From contig NZ_JAJEJV010000004.1 of NCBI RefSeq assembly GCF_021390675.1, positions 3,472,001-3,536,000 on the forward strand: a stretch of 64,000 nt of DNA. The letters are read 5' to 3'. The position numbers were made by a program, and so were the translations under genes. The stretch's first letter is position 1, and every line of letters begins with the position of its first letter. Positions 45,685 to 53,777 of the stretch are shown one piece after another. The notes under the pieces were generated by a model. That model saw nothing but the letters and a program-made list of their open reading frames with translations, did not search any database and was not told where the DNA came from. The DNA is from Dyella sp. 2HG41-7 (GTDB lineage Bacteria; Pseudomonadota; Gammaproteobacteria; Xanthomonadales; Rhodanobacteraceae).

Positions 45685-46584
45685 CTAGTTCAATGCCATG
45701 AGGCTGCCCGCATGCAAGCGAAATAGCCGTGGCGTAATGGGGTAGCTGGCGTGCTGGCAATCCTCAAACGCCTTCGCACGCAAATGCTCGATCGCAGCAT
45801 TGCTGGAACCATCGGCGACAAGTAGCTCACTTCTCGACGGAATCGCAATCACAGGATCGCCATGCAGATTTAGGCGATTTTTCCAACGGTCGAAAATCAG
45901 AATCAGGCTGGCTTCGTAGTTCGTATCAAGGTGAACTGCAAAGAGATCGCCCTCTCTCTCAATCTGCATATTGGGGAGCAGCAACGAAAGATTGCGCACA
46001 GCCAAGTCGTGAATCTGATCCCGCGACAGCTTCATATCTGCCAGCGTCGACACGCTGACGAATTCCATCGCTTCCGGCGTGTCGATGACATACACCTCAT
46101 AGAGACCGTCGGTCAGCTGACGCGTCAATACCACGCTGGGTTTGCGTGCGTTGGCGGTCATGCGATTGGACGTATCGATCCAATTTTTCCCTTTGACGGC
46201 CGGAAGCACCGAAGTCCAGTCATTCTCCGTGATCGACCTATTCTCGAACTTGTACACGTCGACGATGGCCGAAACATAATGAGAAATGATTGCTTCCTCG
46301 TCCTTCGGGTCGGCGCGGTACGCCAGATAGGCGTTGTCGAGATAGGTCACATGTGGACTGTGACCGCCGCCTTCGAACGTCACTGAAAAATCGGCCGCAA
46401 CGAAGCGAAAATGCAATTGCGGATACAGTCGATTTGCGATGTCGGCATAGGCTAGGCCAAATGTTGCGCGATCGCGAACGGAAGCAGGATCGTCATGAAC
46501 GTCGGCGAACGCTACGTTTGCGACAGCCATCATCAATGCCAAACACGCTGGTAACACCAGCCATCCGATCCCCCTACCGGACAT
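45685..46584 (-). CDS. Secreted DUF1444 (YtpQ-like) protein
   Basis: The product is 299 aa with a signal peptide (LVLPACLALMMAVANVAFA). The DUF1444 pattern is visible: YLDNAYLAYRADPKDEE, the Arg/Leu-rich SLLLPNMQIE, then YEASLILIFDRWKNR and GDPVIAIPSRSELLVADGSS. The function of the family is unknown. Unlike the Bacillus proteins, this one is exported. AAGGAG precedes the ATG. It ends 22 bp from the convergent uppP gene and is followed on the same strand by nothing; def lies upstream of it by 19 bp and probably shares its transcript. Confidence 0.78.
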   Translation of the reverse strand: MSGRGIGWLVLPACLALMMAVANVAFADVHDDPASVRDRATFGLAYADIANRLYPQLHFRFVAADFSVTFEGGGHSPHVTYLDNAYLAYRADPKDEEAIISHYVSAIVDVYKFENRSITENDWTSVLPAVKGKNWIDTSNRMTANARKPSVVLTRQLTDGLYEVYVIDTPEAMEFVSVSTLADMKLSRDQIHDLAVRNLSLLLPNMQIEREGDLFAVHLDTNYEASLILIFDRWKNRLNLHGDPVIAIPSRSELLVADGSSNAAIEHLRAKAFEDCQHASYPITPRLFRLHAGSLMALN

Positions 46585-46603
46585 ATCGCGCTCCTTGTGG
46601 CGC

Positions 46604-47140
46604 TCAATCGTCGATCAAATTCTGCCCCGGAAACAACACATCGGTAAACCCGAACTTGGTGAAATCGGTGATGCGCGACGGATACAGACGGCCGATCAAA
46701 TGATCGCATTCGTGTTGCACGACACGTGCATGAAAGCCTTCCGCGTTGCGATCGATACGTTCGCCTTTGGGATCGATGCCTTCGTAGCGAATCAGCGAAT
46801 AGCGATTGACCGCGCCGCGCAGCCCGGGCACGGAAAGGCACCCTTCCCAGCCTTCTTCCATATCTTGTGACAACGGCGTGATCACTGGATTGAGCAAGAT
46901 GGTTTGCGGCACCGGTGGTGCGTCCGGATAGCGCTCGGAGCTGTCGAAGCCGAAGATCACCAGTTGCAGATCGACGCCGATTTGCGGCGCGGCAAGTCCG
47001 ACGCCGCCGGCATCGTGCATGGTTTCGAACATATCGGCGATCAGCGCATCGAGTTCGGCGCTGCCGATCATCGTTTCAGGCACGGGTGGGGCGACACGAA
47101 GCAGACGCGGGTCGCCCATCTTCAGAATCTCGCGAATCAT
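46604..47140 (-). CDS. def: Peptide deformylase
   Basis: This 178-aa metalloenzyme removes the formyl group from nascent proteins. All three motifs are intact: GGVGLAAPQ (about 45-53), EGCLS with metal ligand C101, and QHECDHLIG with H143, E144 and H147. It has the usual bacterial length. GAGG precedes the ATG. This may be a second deformylase, since many Xanthomonadales have one next to fmt; that is inference from context. Confidence 0.95.
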   Translation of the reverse strand: MIREILKMGDPRLLRVAPPVPETMIGSAELDALIADMFETMHDAGGVGLAAPQIGVDLQLVIFGFDSSERYPDAPPVPQTILLNPVITPLSQDMEEGWEGCLSVPGLRGAVNRYSLIRYEGIDPKGERIDRNAEGFHARVVQHECDHLIGRLYPSRITDFTKFGFTDVLFPGQNLIDD

Positions 47141-47655
47141 GTCAACCTCACGCAGCAGTGCTTAAGTCTTTAGTGTGGATGCCAAGGCGTGAATCCAAGC
47201 CTTCCGCAACCGTTCGACGAACAAAAGTGCGGGTCGCGCATCAATCTGCCACGGATTCGGCGCAAGTTCCAGCAAGCGTCCCATCTGAAATGCGCTTGCG
47301 TTTTTCCACCGCTATGGCGTTGCAATAATCAGCGTTCGATCGCTTCGCGCTTTGTACTCAATGATGCGAATGAAAGGTTGGCTGCAACGATCAATCGCAC
47401 AAAGCGGACAGCTTGCAGCGGGCATGGAAGCGCTTCCGGCAAGCGTATTTCCGATGGCGTAGTTTGCGGCCATGGTTTTTACTCCGCTTTCGCAAACTGT
47501 GCGGCGAGCTATTGACCGGCAACCCCGACAGGACGACCCTAGGCGCAGTCAGCGGCCCGCACGGATCGAACGGTACTGTTTGCCGCAGCGACGCGGTGCT
47601 GCAGGACGGAAGTCTTTGCGCGGGTGACATGAAGTCTTTGACTTGGAGAGCTTCC
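47141..47655. other. 515-bp intergenic region between def and cstA
   Basis: I see no convincing gene or RNA here. It separates the divergent def and cstA genes and should hold both promoters. Weak inverted repeats occur (AGTTTGCG at about 47462 and CGCAAACT at about 47493). An in-frame extension of cstA runs back to 47413 but has no transport-protein sequence and no ribosome site. Confidence 0.5.
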
Positions 47656-49740
47656 ATGGAAACCACTGCAACAAGGCCGACCGGCATGCTTGGCAAGATC
47701 GTTTGGGGCGTCATCGCCATCATCGGCGCAGCCTGCCTGGCAGTCATTGCGCTGCGGCGAGGCGAACCGATCAACGCCATCTGGCTGGTGGCCGCCGCCG
47801 CCGCGATTTTTCTGATCGGCTACCGTTTCTACGGCAAGTTCATCGAACACCGCGTGCTGCAGATGGACCCCGACCGGGCGCCTCCCTCGGTGCTGCGTAA
47901 TGACGGGCTGGATTACGTACCGACCGACAAATGGGTGGTCTTTGGACACCACTTCGCGGCAATCGCCGGTGCAGGCCCCTTGGTCGGGCCCGTGTTAGCG
48001 GCGCAGATGGGTTATCTCCCAGGCACCCTGTGGATTTTGTTCGGCGTGGTGCTTGGTGGTGCGGTGCAAGATTTCATGGTGCTGGGCTTGTCGGTTCGCC
48101 GCGATGCCCGTTCGCTCGGTCATATGCTGCGCGAAGAACTCGGTCCGTTGGCCGGCGTGGTCGCCATGTTCGGCCTGCTTGCGTTGATGATGATCGTGCT
48201 GGCGGTGCTGGCGCTGGTGGTGGTGAAAGCCTTGACGCATAGCCCCTGGGGCACGTTCTCGGTGGCTTGCACGATTCCCATTGCGCTGTTGATGGGCGTG
48301 TACCTGCGTTGGTTGCGTCCTGGCCGCATTTTGGAAGTGTCGATCATCGGCCTCGTGTTGCTGCTTTCCTCCATTGCCTACGGCGCGCATGTGGCGACGA
48401 CGCCGTCGCTCGCGACGCTGTTCGATTTCAATGCCGCGCAGCTCGCCTGGCTGCTGATCGTTTACGGTTACATCGCATCGGTGTTGCCGGTGTGGTTGTT
48501 GTTGGCGCCGCGCGATTATTTGTCGACCTTCCTCAAGATCGGCACGATTTTGTTGCTGGCTATTGCGATTTTGTTCGCTGCGCCGCAATTGCAGATGCCG
48601 GCGGTGTCGCGCTTTATCGACGGCACAGGCCCTGTATTCCAAGGCCAATTGTTCCCATTCCTGTTCATCACCATCGCTTGTGGCGCGGTGTCGGGTTGGC
48701 ATTCGATCATCGCGTCCGGCACCACGCCTAAATTGCTGTCGAACGAACGCGAAGCGCGCATGGTCGGTTACGGCGGCATGTTGATGGAAGCCTTCGTCGC
48801 GATCATGGCGTTGATCGCTGCGGCCTCGCTGCATCCTGGCGTGTATTTCGCGATGAATTCGCCGGCGGCCGTGATCGGCACGACGGCGGAACACGCCGCC
48901 ACGGTGATCAGTCAGTGGGGTTTCGTCGTGACGCCCGACGATCTGACACGCACCGCGCATGATATCGGCGAAACCAGCATCTTGAGTCGCGCGGGCGGCG
49001 CGCCCACGCTGGCGGTGGGCATGGCGCAACTGCTGCACAACATCCTTCCCGGCGAGGGCATGGTGGCGTTTTGGTATCACTACGCGATCTTGTTCGAAGC
49101 GCTGTTTATTCTCACCACTGTCGACGCCGGCACGCGCGTGGGGCGCTTCATGATCCAGGAGATCGCCGGACTGGTGCACGAACCGCTGAAGAGCACCGAA
49201 TCGTGGATCGGCAACGTGCTCGCCACGACGATCTGCGTCGCTTTGTGGGGTTACTTCCTCTATCAAGGCGCGGTCGATCCGCTGGGCGGCATCAACACCT
49301 TGTGGCCGTTGTTCGGCATCGCCAATCAAATGTTGGCGGCGATTGCGCTGATGCTCGCTACCGTGGTCACCATCAAATTGAAACGTGAACGCTACGCGTG
49401 GGTGCCGGGCATTCCCGCCGTGTGGCTGGTGGTGTGCACGGTAACCGCCGGTATCGAAAAGCTGGTCGGCCCGATCAGTTTCACGGCGGCCTCGCAGAAA
49501 TACGCGGACGCGATGCAAGCTGGAAAATTGCTGGCGCCGGCTAAAAACGCAGGCGAGATGCAACGCATCATCACCAACAACAGCGTGGACGCGACGCTTA
49601 CCGCCGTGTTTGTGCTGCTGGTATTGACCATGCTCGGTTTCAGCATCTACGCGATGGTGAAAGCATGGCGCAGCCGACTGCCGACGGCGCACGAAGCGCC
49701 ACGTGTCGCGCTGGCCAGCATGGCGAGCAGGAGTTCATAA
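47656..49740 (+). CDS. cstA: Carbon starvation protein CstA (peptide/pyruvate transporter)
   Basis: This 694-aa membrane protein has about 16-18 helices. Typical CstA segments: FIEHRVLQMDPDRAPPSVLR, VFGHHFAAIAGAGPLVGPVL, GHMLREELGPLAGVVAMFGL, SGWHSIIASGTTPKLLSNER and TTVDAGTRVGRFMIQE. CstA/BtsT proteins import peptides or pyruvate under carbon limitation. I start it at 47656, which has GGAGAG upstream and directly precedes the first helix. It is followed after 2 bp by its small partner gene. Confidence 0.94.
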   Translation: METTATRPTGMLGKIVWGVIAIIGAACLAVIALRRGEPINAIWLVAAAAAIFLIGYRFYGKFIEHRVLQMDPDRAPPSVLRNDGLDYVPTDKWVVFGHHFAAIAGAGPLVGPVLAAQMGYLPGTLWILFGVVLGGAVQDFMVLGLSVRRDARSLGHMLREELGPLAGVVAMFGLLALMMIVLAVLALVVVKALTHSPWGTFSVACTIPIALLMGVYLRWLRPGRILEVSIIGLVLLLSSIAYGAHVATTPSLATLFDFNAAQLAWLLIVYGYIASVLPVWLLLAPRDYLSTFLKIGTILLLAIAILFAAPQLQMPAVSRFIDGTGPVFQGQLFPFLFITIACGAVSGWHSIIASGTTPKLLSNEREARMVGYGGMLMEAFVAIMALIAAASLHPGVYFAMNSPAAVIGTTAEHAATVISQWGFVVTPDDLTRTAHDIGETSILSRAGGAPTLAVGMAQLLHNILPGEGMVAFWYHYAILFEALFILTTVDAGTRVGRFMIQEIAGLVHEPLKSTESWIGNVLATTICVALWGYFLYQGAVDPLGGINTLWPLFGIANQMLAAIALMLATVVTIKLKRERYAWVPGIPAVWLVVCTVTAGIEKLVGPISFTAASQKYADAMQAGKLLAPAKNAGEMQRIITNNSVDATLTAVFVLLVLTMLGFSIYAMVKAWRSRLPTAHEAPRVALASMASRSS

Positions 49741-49742
49741 CC

Positions 49743-49931
49743 ATGACACTCTCCAAACTGTGGCATCGATTGGTGCAGACCGCCCGCCTAAGCTGCGGCG
49801 TGCCGGATTACGACGTCTACGTGGCCCATCTGCGCTCGCATCACCCGGAGCGCAAGATTCCCACCTATGCCGAATTCTTCCGCGAGCGGCAAACGGCGCG
49901 CTACAAGGGAACGGGCGGGCGTTGCTGCTGA
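49743..49931 (+). CDS. YbdD/YjiX (DUF466) small protein, CstA partner
   Basis: The product is 62 aa. The signature C-x-G-x-P-D-Y-x-x-Y is seen in LSCGVPDYDVYVAHLRSHHP, followed by PTYAEFFRERQTARYKGTGG. It is the KCU-star family that always follows cstA/btsT and is thought to be needed for transport. The start codon overlaps closely with the end of cstA. Confidence 0.9.
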   Translation: MTLSKLWHRLVQTARLSCGVPDYDVYVAHLRSHHPERKIPTYAEFFRERQTARYKGTGGRCC

Positions 49932-49959
49932 CCCCTGTCGTTCGTCACGTTGGAATCCC

Positions 49960-49989
49960 AAGGCCATGTCCATATGAAGACATGGCCTT
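49960..49989 (+). terminator. Hairpin terminator after the cstA operon
   Basis: Perfect 11-bp stem AAGGCCATGTC-CATATGAA-GACATGGCCTT followed by GTTGTATAT. The T tract is interrupted, so it may be leaky. Confidence 0.65.
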
Positions 49990-50052
49990 GTTGTATATAC
50001 GTGCCAGTGAAACGTTTCCCTTTACCCGAGCAAATCACGCAGGGCGTCTCAC

Positions 50053-50538
50053 ATGACCAAGCCCATTTCCGCCATCGAGGCACAACACAGTTTCGGCTTG
50101 CGCGTCATCGCGGTGTACAAGGCGATCAAATCGGCGTGCCTGATTTTTGTGGCCGTGGTCGCGTTCCATCTGCATCACGAACAGAACTTCGATCATCTGG
50201 TGCGAATGGTGGAGCATTTGCCGTTGCAAGACAGCATCGGTATTCGCTGGCGCCTGGTCGGATGGCTGGAAAAATTCGGGCCGCGAAAGTTCAATGCGGT
50301 CGGCGCCGTGGCGCTGGCCTATGCCGCAATCTTTGCAACGGAAGGCACGGGCCTCTGGCTGCGCAAGCATTGGGCGGAATGGTTCACGGTCGTCGCCACC
50401 GGCTCTTTGATTCCGGTGGAAGCCTACGAGATGTTTCACAAGTTCACGTGGCTGAAATTGGGGGCGTTCGTCGCCAACGTCGTGATCGTGATCTATCTGA
50501 TTCGCATTGCGATGCAGCCGCATGGACGCAAGCCTTAA
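50053..50538 (+). CDS. DUF2127 family membrane protein, copy 1
   Basis: The product is 161 aa with four predicted helices. DUF2127 signs: GLRVIAVYKAIKSACLIFVA, YAAIFATEGTGLWLRKHWAE and WFTVVATGSLIPVEAYEMFH. The function is unknown. It is followed after 105 bp by a close copy of itself, with the shared core LRKHWAEWFTV-ATGSLIPVE. The ribosome site is weak. Confidence 0.85.
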   Translation: MTKPISAIEAQHSFGLRVIAVYKAIKSACLIFVAVVAFHLHHEQNFDHLVRMVEHLPLQDSIGIRWRLVGWLEKFGPRKFNAVGAVALAYAAIFATEGTGLWLRKHWAEWFTVVATGSLIPVEAYEMFHKFTWLKLGAFVANVVIVIYLIRIAMQPHGRKP

Positions 50539-50643
50539 CGTGCGCACCCGTTTGGCGCCCAAACCATCATCCACATGGCGGCAAGCGCCAAGCCGCGGTT
50601 AGACTTCACTCATCCACCTCAGCTATCGCCCTTCGCACCTAAC

Positions 50644-51132
50644 ATGACCAAGCCCGTTTCCGAGATCGAGGCACGACACAGCCTCGGCCTGCGCGTGATC
50701 GCCATCTACGAGGTGATCAAAACGCTGTGCCTGATCTTTGTGGCCATCGTCGCGTTCGGTCTGCACAAGGAACAGAACTTCGATCATCTGGTGTATGTGC
50801 TGGAACATCTGTCGCTGCAAGACAGCGGCGGCATGCGCTGGCGTCTGGTCGGATTGCTCGAAGACATGGGGCCCAGCAAATTCATGGCCATCGGCATCGT
50901 GGCGCTGGGCTATGCGGCGATCTTCGCAACCGAAGGCATCGGTTTGTGGCTGCGCAAGCATTGGGCGGAATGGTTCACCGTGATCGCCACGGGCTCGCTG
51001 ATTCCGGTGGAAATCTACGAGGTGTTCCACAAATTCAACTGGCTGAAACTGGGCGCGCTGATCGGAAATATCGTGATCGTGGTGTATCTGGTGCGCATCG
51101 CGATGCAACCGCACGGGCGCAAGTCGCCGTGA
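50644..51132 (+). CDS. DUF2127 family membrane protein, copy 2
   Basis: The product is 162 aa, highly similar to the preceding gene from MTKPVSEIEARHSLGLRVIA to YLVRIAMQPHGRKSP. The largest differences are in the first loop (residues about 45-80). The N-terminus is set at 50644 to match copy 1; an in-frame ATG at 50575 would add 23 residues with no similarity. It is clearly a tandem duplicate. Confidence 0.85.
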   Translation: MTKPVSEIEARHSLGLRVIAIYEVIKTLCLIFVAIVAFGLHKEQNFDHLVYVLEHLSLQDSGGMRWRLVGLLEDMGPSKFMAIGIVALGYAAIFATEGIGLWLRKHWAEWFTVIATGSLIPVEIYEVFHKFNWLKLGALIGNIVIVVYLVRIAMQPHGRKSP

Positions 51133-51140
51133 TGCGGGAC

Positions 51141-51159
51141 GCATCACACCTCGTGATGC
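51141..51159. terminator. Small hairpin between convergent genes
   Basis: Perfect GCATCAC-ACCTC-GTGATGC. It overlaps the 3' end of the EamA gene and lies just after DUF2127 copy 2. It has no T run, so it may only be a weak terminator. Confidence 0.35.
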
Positions 51160-52052
51160 ACGGCCTCAGCAGGTAGTTTGTTTTTATCCGCGCGACGCGG
51201 CATCAGTTCCACCAGATACATCGCAGCCAGCACCAAACCGCCGCCGCACAGCATGCGCCAGGTCAATACGTCGCTGCCGAACGCCACGGCGAATGCGGCG
51301 GCAAAAACCGGTTCCGTAGTCATCACGATGGCGGCGCGCGAGGCAGGCAGATGCGCCTGCGCCCACGTTTGCATCAGCATCGCGCCGGCGCCTGCGATCA
51401 ACGCCATGTACAACACGGCAATCCACGCATCGCGATCGGGCGGCAAGGTGGGACCGCCGTGCGGGACCGTCGCAAGCAAGCAAACAAATGCAATAACGGC
51501 CATCTGCACAGCCGAAAGACCAAACGCTTCATCGGCGCGCGACCACTGTCCCAGCGCCACGATGTGCAAACCGTAAAGCAACGCCGAAACCAACGTGAGC
51601 CACACGCCGGCATCGACCGAAAATCCGTTGAGCGACAACAGCGCCAAACCTAATGTCGCCATACCGACGGCGAGCCATACGATGGCCGGAGTGCGCTGGC
51701 GCAGCAAGATCGTGGCGAGTATCGGCGTAAACACCACATACATCCCCGTCACGAACCCGCTGACGCTGGGCGATATCAAGGATAGCCCCCAGGTCTGCAG
51801 CAATTGTCCGACGCCATAGATTGCGCCGAGCACCATGCCGCGCCACAACTGCCGTCGTTCAAGTCGCGCCACATGTCGATGAAACAGCAGAAACATGGCG
51901 ACGGCGGCAACGATAAAGCGCACCGCCAGAAAGTCCGCCACCGGCATCCGGTTCACCACACCTTTGATCAACACAAAGGTGGAACCCCACACCGCCGTCA
52001 TCACCAGCAAACCCAAGGTTGCCAGCAAGCTCACCCGCGAAGCGGCGCTCAT
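51144..52052 (-). CDS. EamA/DMT-family drug or metabolite transporter
   Basis: The product is 302 aa with ten predicted helices in two EamA repeats. The first starts LLVMTAVWGSTFVLIKGVVN; the second contains MALIAGAGAMLMQTWAQAHL and TEPVFAAAFAVAFGSDVLTW. The substrate is unknown. The ATG at 52052 overlaps the stop codon of the upstream glycosyltransferase gene (ATGA), so both are translated together. Confidence 0.88.
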   Translation of the reverse strand: MSAASRVSLLATLGLLVMTAVWGSTFVLIKGVVNRMPVADFLAVRFIVAAVAMFLLFHRHVARLERRQLWRGMVLGAIYGVGQLLQTWGLSLISPSVSGFVTGMYVVFTPILATILLRQRTPAIVWLAVGMATLGLALLSLNGFSVDAGVWLTLVSALLYGLHIVALGQWSRADEAFGLSAVQMAVIAFVCLLATVPHGGPTLPPDRDAWIAVLYMALIAGAGAMLMQTWAQAHLPASRAAIVMTTEPVFAAAFAVAFGSDVLTWRMLCGGGLVLAAMYLVELMPRRADKNKLPAEAVHHEV

Positions 52053-52915
52053 CGCCGCGCCATCCGCATCCACTGCCCCGGAATCATCAACAGAAAGTGA
52101 ACCCAAATTCCTAGCCACACGATCGCACGCACGAAAAATTTCTGTGCAGCAGGATCGAACTTGCGGAACCAGCGCCACATACCACGGTGCTTGTGATAAC
52201 TCACGAATACCGGGCGATGCCGACTCGATCCGCCCTTGCCGTGCAAGACGCGAACATCGCCCGCCAACAGCACGCGCCAGCCTGCGTCGCGCGCGCGGCG
52301 GCACAGATCCAGATCTTCGCAATGCAGGAAATATTTTTCGTCGAAGCCGTACAACCATTCGAAGACGCGACGCGGCATCGCCATCACCGCGCCGGACACG
52401 GCTTCGGCGTCGACCACATGATCGGGCATCGCATGGATGTTCACCCCGCCGCTGCGCTTGAACAATGTGGCGAGCGCGCGACCCATCACGGGATCGTGCC
52501 GGAACGACGCCGGATCGGGCACGCCTTTCGCATCGCACACGACCGCACCGACGAGACCCGCTTTCTTTTCCGTCGCCAACACGTCCAGCAATCGTTGCAG
52601 GGCCGACTCCTCGATCACGCAATCGGGATTAAGGATCAGCAGGTTTTCGCCACGCGCCTTCGCCGCCGCGCGGTTGACGGCCGGCCCGAAGCCGAGATTG
52701 GCGTGGTTGTCGATCAGCATGAAACGATGATCGCTCTCACGCGCACGCGCGATGGCCTGTGGAATACCGTCGGACGATGCGTTGTCGATCAGCAACAGTT
52801 CGAGCGGCACCGTGCACGCCAGCACGCTTTTGACACAGTCGCGCAAACTCTCACCGCTGTCGGCGGAGACGATGATAACGCTGAGCTGCAGTGGTGCGTG
52901 ATCAAGATCTGGCAT
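52049..52915 (-). CDS. Glycosyltransferase family 2 (WbbL/rhamnosyltransferase-like)
   Basis: The product is 288 aa. The GT2 fold is shown by LSVIIVSADSGESLRDCVKS, the DNAS motif in LLLIDNASSDG, NLGFGPAVNRAA, the metal-binding NPDC in LLILNPDCVI, and the acceptor-side EDLDLCRRARDAGW. A C-terminal amphipathic or membrane helix (IVWLGIWVHFLLMIPG) follows. It probably adds a sugar to a surface polysaccharide. It is the first gene of a two-gene unit with the EamA transporter. Confidence 0.9.
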   Translation of the reverse strand: MPDLDHAPLQLSVIIVSADSGESLRDCVKSVLACTVPLELLLIDNASSDGIPQAIARARESDHRFMLIDNHANLGFGPAVNRAAAKARGENLLILNPDCVIEESALQRLLDVLATEKKAGLVGAVVCDAKGVPDPASFRHDPVMGRALATLFKRSGGVNIHAMPDHVVDAEAVSGAVMAMPRRVFEWLYGFDEKYFLHCEDLDLCRRARDAGWRVLLAGDVRVLHGKGGSSRHRPVFVSYHKHRGMWRWFRKFDPAAQKFFVRAIVWLGIWVHFLLMIPGQWMRMARR

Positions 52916-53021
52916 GACTGGATGATGACGGATTCTGTGTTGATTGATGTCTTAGCGAGCGACAAAGATTGCAACGAATGCTCTGCTTGATGTGGACAAC
53001 TTCAGAAACAAACGCTTTACA

Positions 53022-53777
53022 TCACGATACGTCGATCTGATCCTGGCCGAGCACGTGCGACAGCGCCAAGGGCGGTTGTTCTTCGCTGCGGCTTAACCAT
53101 GCCTCGCTCGCATGCCAGCCGTAAAGTCGCCAACCGCGCAATCGATAAAGCTTGTCGTGTGCGCGATCGTACAGCACCAAACCGCGTTGCGCCGTCATCG
53201 GCAACGCGACCCATTGTTCCCCGGGCGCCACGGCAACCTGCGGCTCGATGTTATCGATGTGCACCGTTGCTTCAATGCAACAACGATGCTCGGCTGTCAT
53301 CGCGATGCGGCAAGCGATATTCGTTGATGCACTATCCACAGTCATCCATTGGGGCGGCGCCAATTCAATCAATGTGTCCGAAGGCCCAACATGCGCCAGC
53401 GCCATCTCACTCCATTCTGGCGCCGCTGCAGCGACGGCGACATCGCGCTGCGGTTTGTGGTCCTGCCAAGACTCCAGCCACACCAGCAACGAAAACCCGA
53501 CCAGGGCCCCGAGCAACGTTAACGTAGCGCCCAATGCGGGACGATCGAATGCGAGATAGCTCGCAATCAGCAATCCTGCCAGCCCCCAGCGCAATGCCCG
53601 CCGCAGCGGGCCTCTAAAGCGTTGCAGTCGCGGCAGTTGCGCAGCTTGTATCGCCGCGACGCCGAGCAGCAACGGCAGCCCGATCCACCACGGCACACAT
53701 GCAAGCAAAACCATCCAAGCGATGGCCAGCAGCCAAGCCGGCCATCGGCGTAAGGGTTCGGCTGATGTCAGCCGCAC
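53022..53777 (-). CDS. Unrecognised membrane protein downstream of purL
   Basis: The product is about 251 aa. There are two to four hydrophobic helices in the first half ([35 protein letters not shown], and two near [16 protein letters not shown] and [16 protein letters not shown]). The C-terminal half looks beta-rich and soluble ([20 protein letters not shown]). I do not recognise the family. I propose the GTG at 53777, overlapping the purL stop codon by 10 bp; an ATG at 53843 is further inside purL. It probably shares the purL transcript. Confidence 0.6.
   Translation of the reverse strand: MRLTSAEPLRRWPAWLLAIAWMVLLACVPWWIGLPLLLGVAAIQAAQLPRLQRFRGPLRRALRWGLAGLLIASYLAFDRPALGATLTLLGALVGFSLLVWLESWQDHKPQRDVAVAAAAPEWSEMALAHVGPSDTLIELAPPQWMTVDSASTNIACRIAMTAEHRCCIEATVHIDNIEPQVAVAPGEQWVALPMTAQRGLVLYDRAHDKLYRLRGWRLYGWHASEAWLSRSEEQPPLALSHVLGQDQIDVS

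Noticed and set aside
47995-49692. Long open frame of 565 codons on the minus strand opposite cstA
   Set aside because: It is the antisense shadow of a high-GC membrane-protein gene; the translation is rich in Arg, His and Gln with no domain and no ribosome site.
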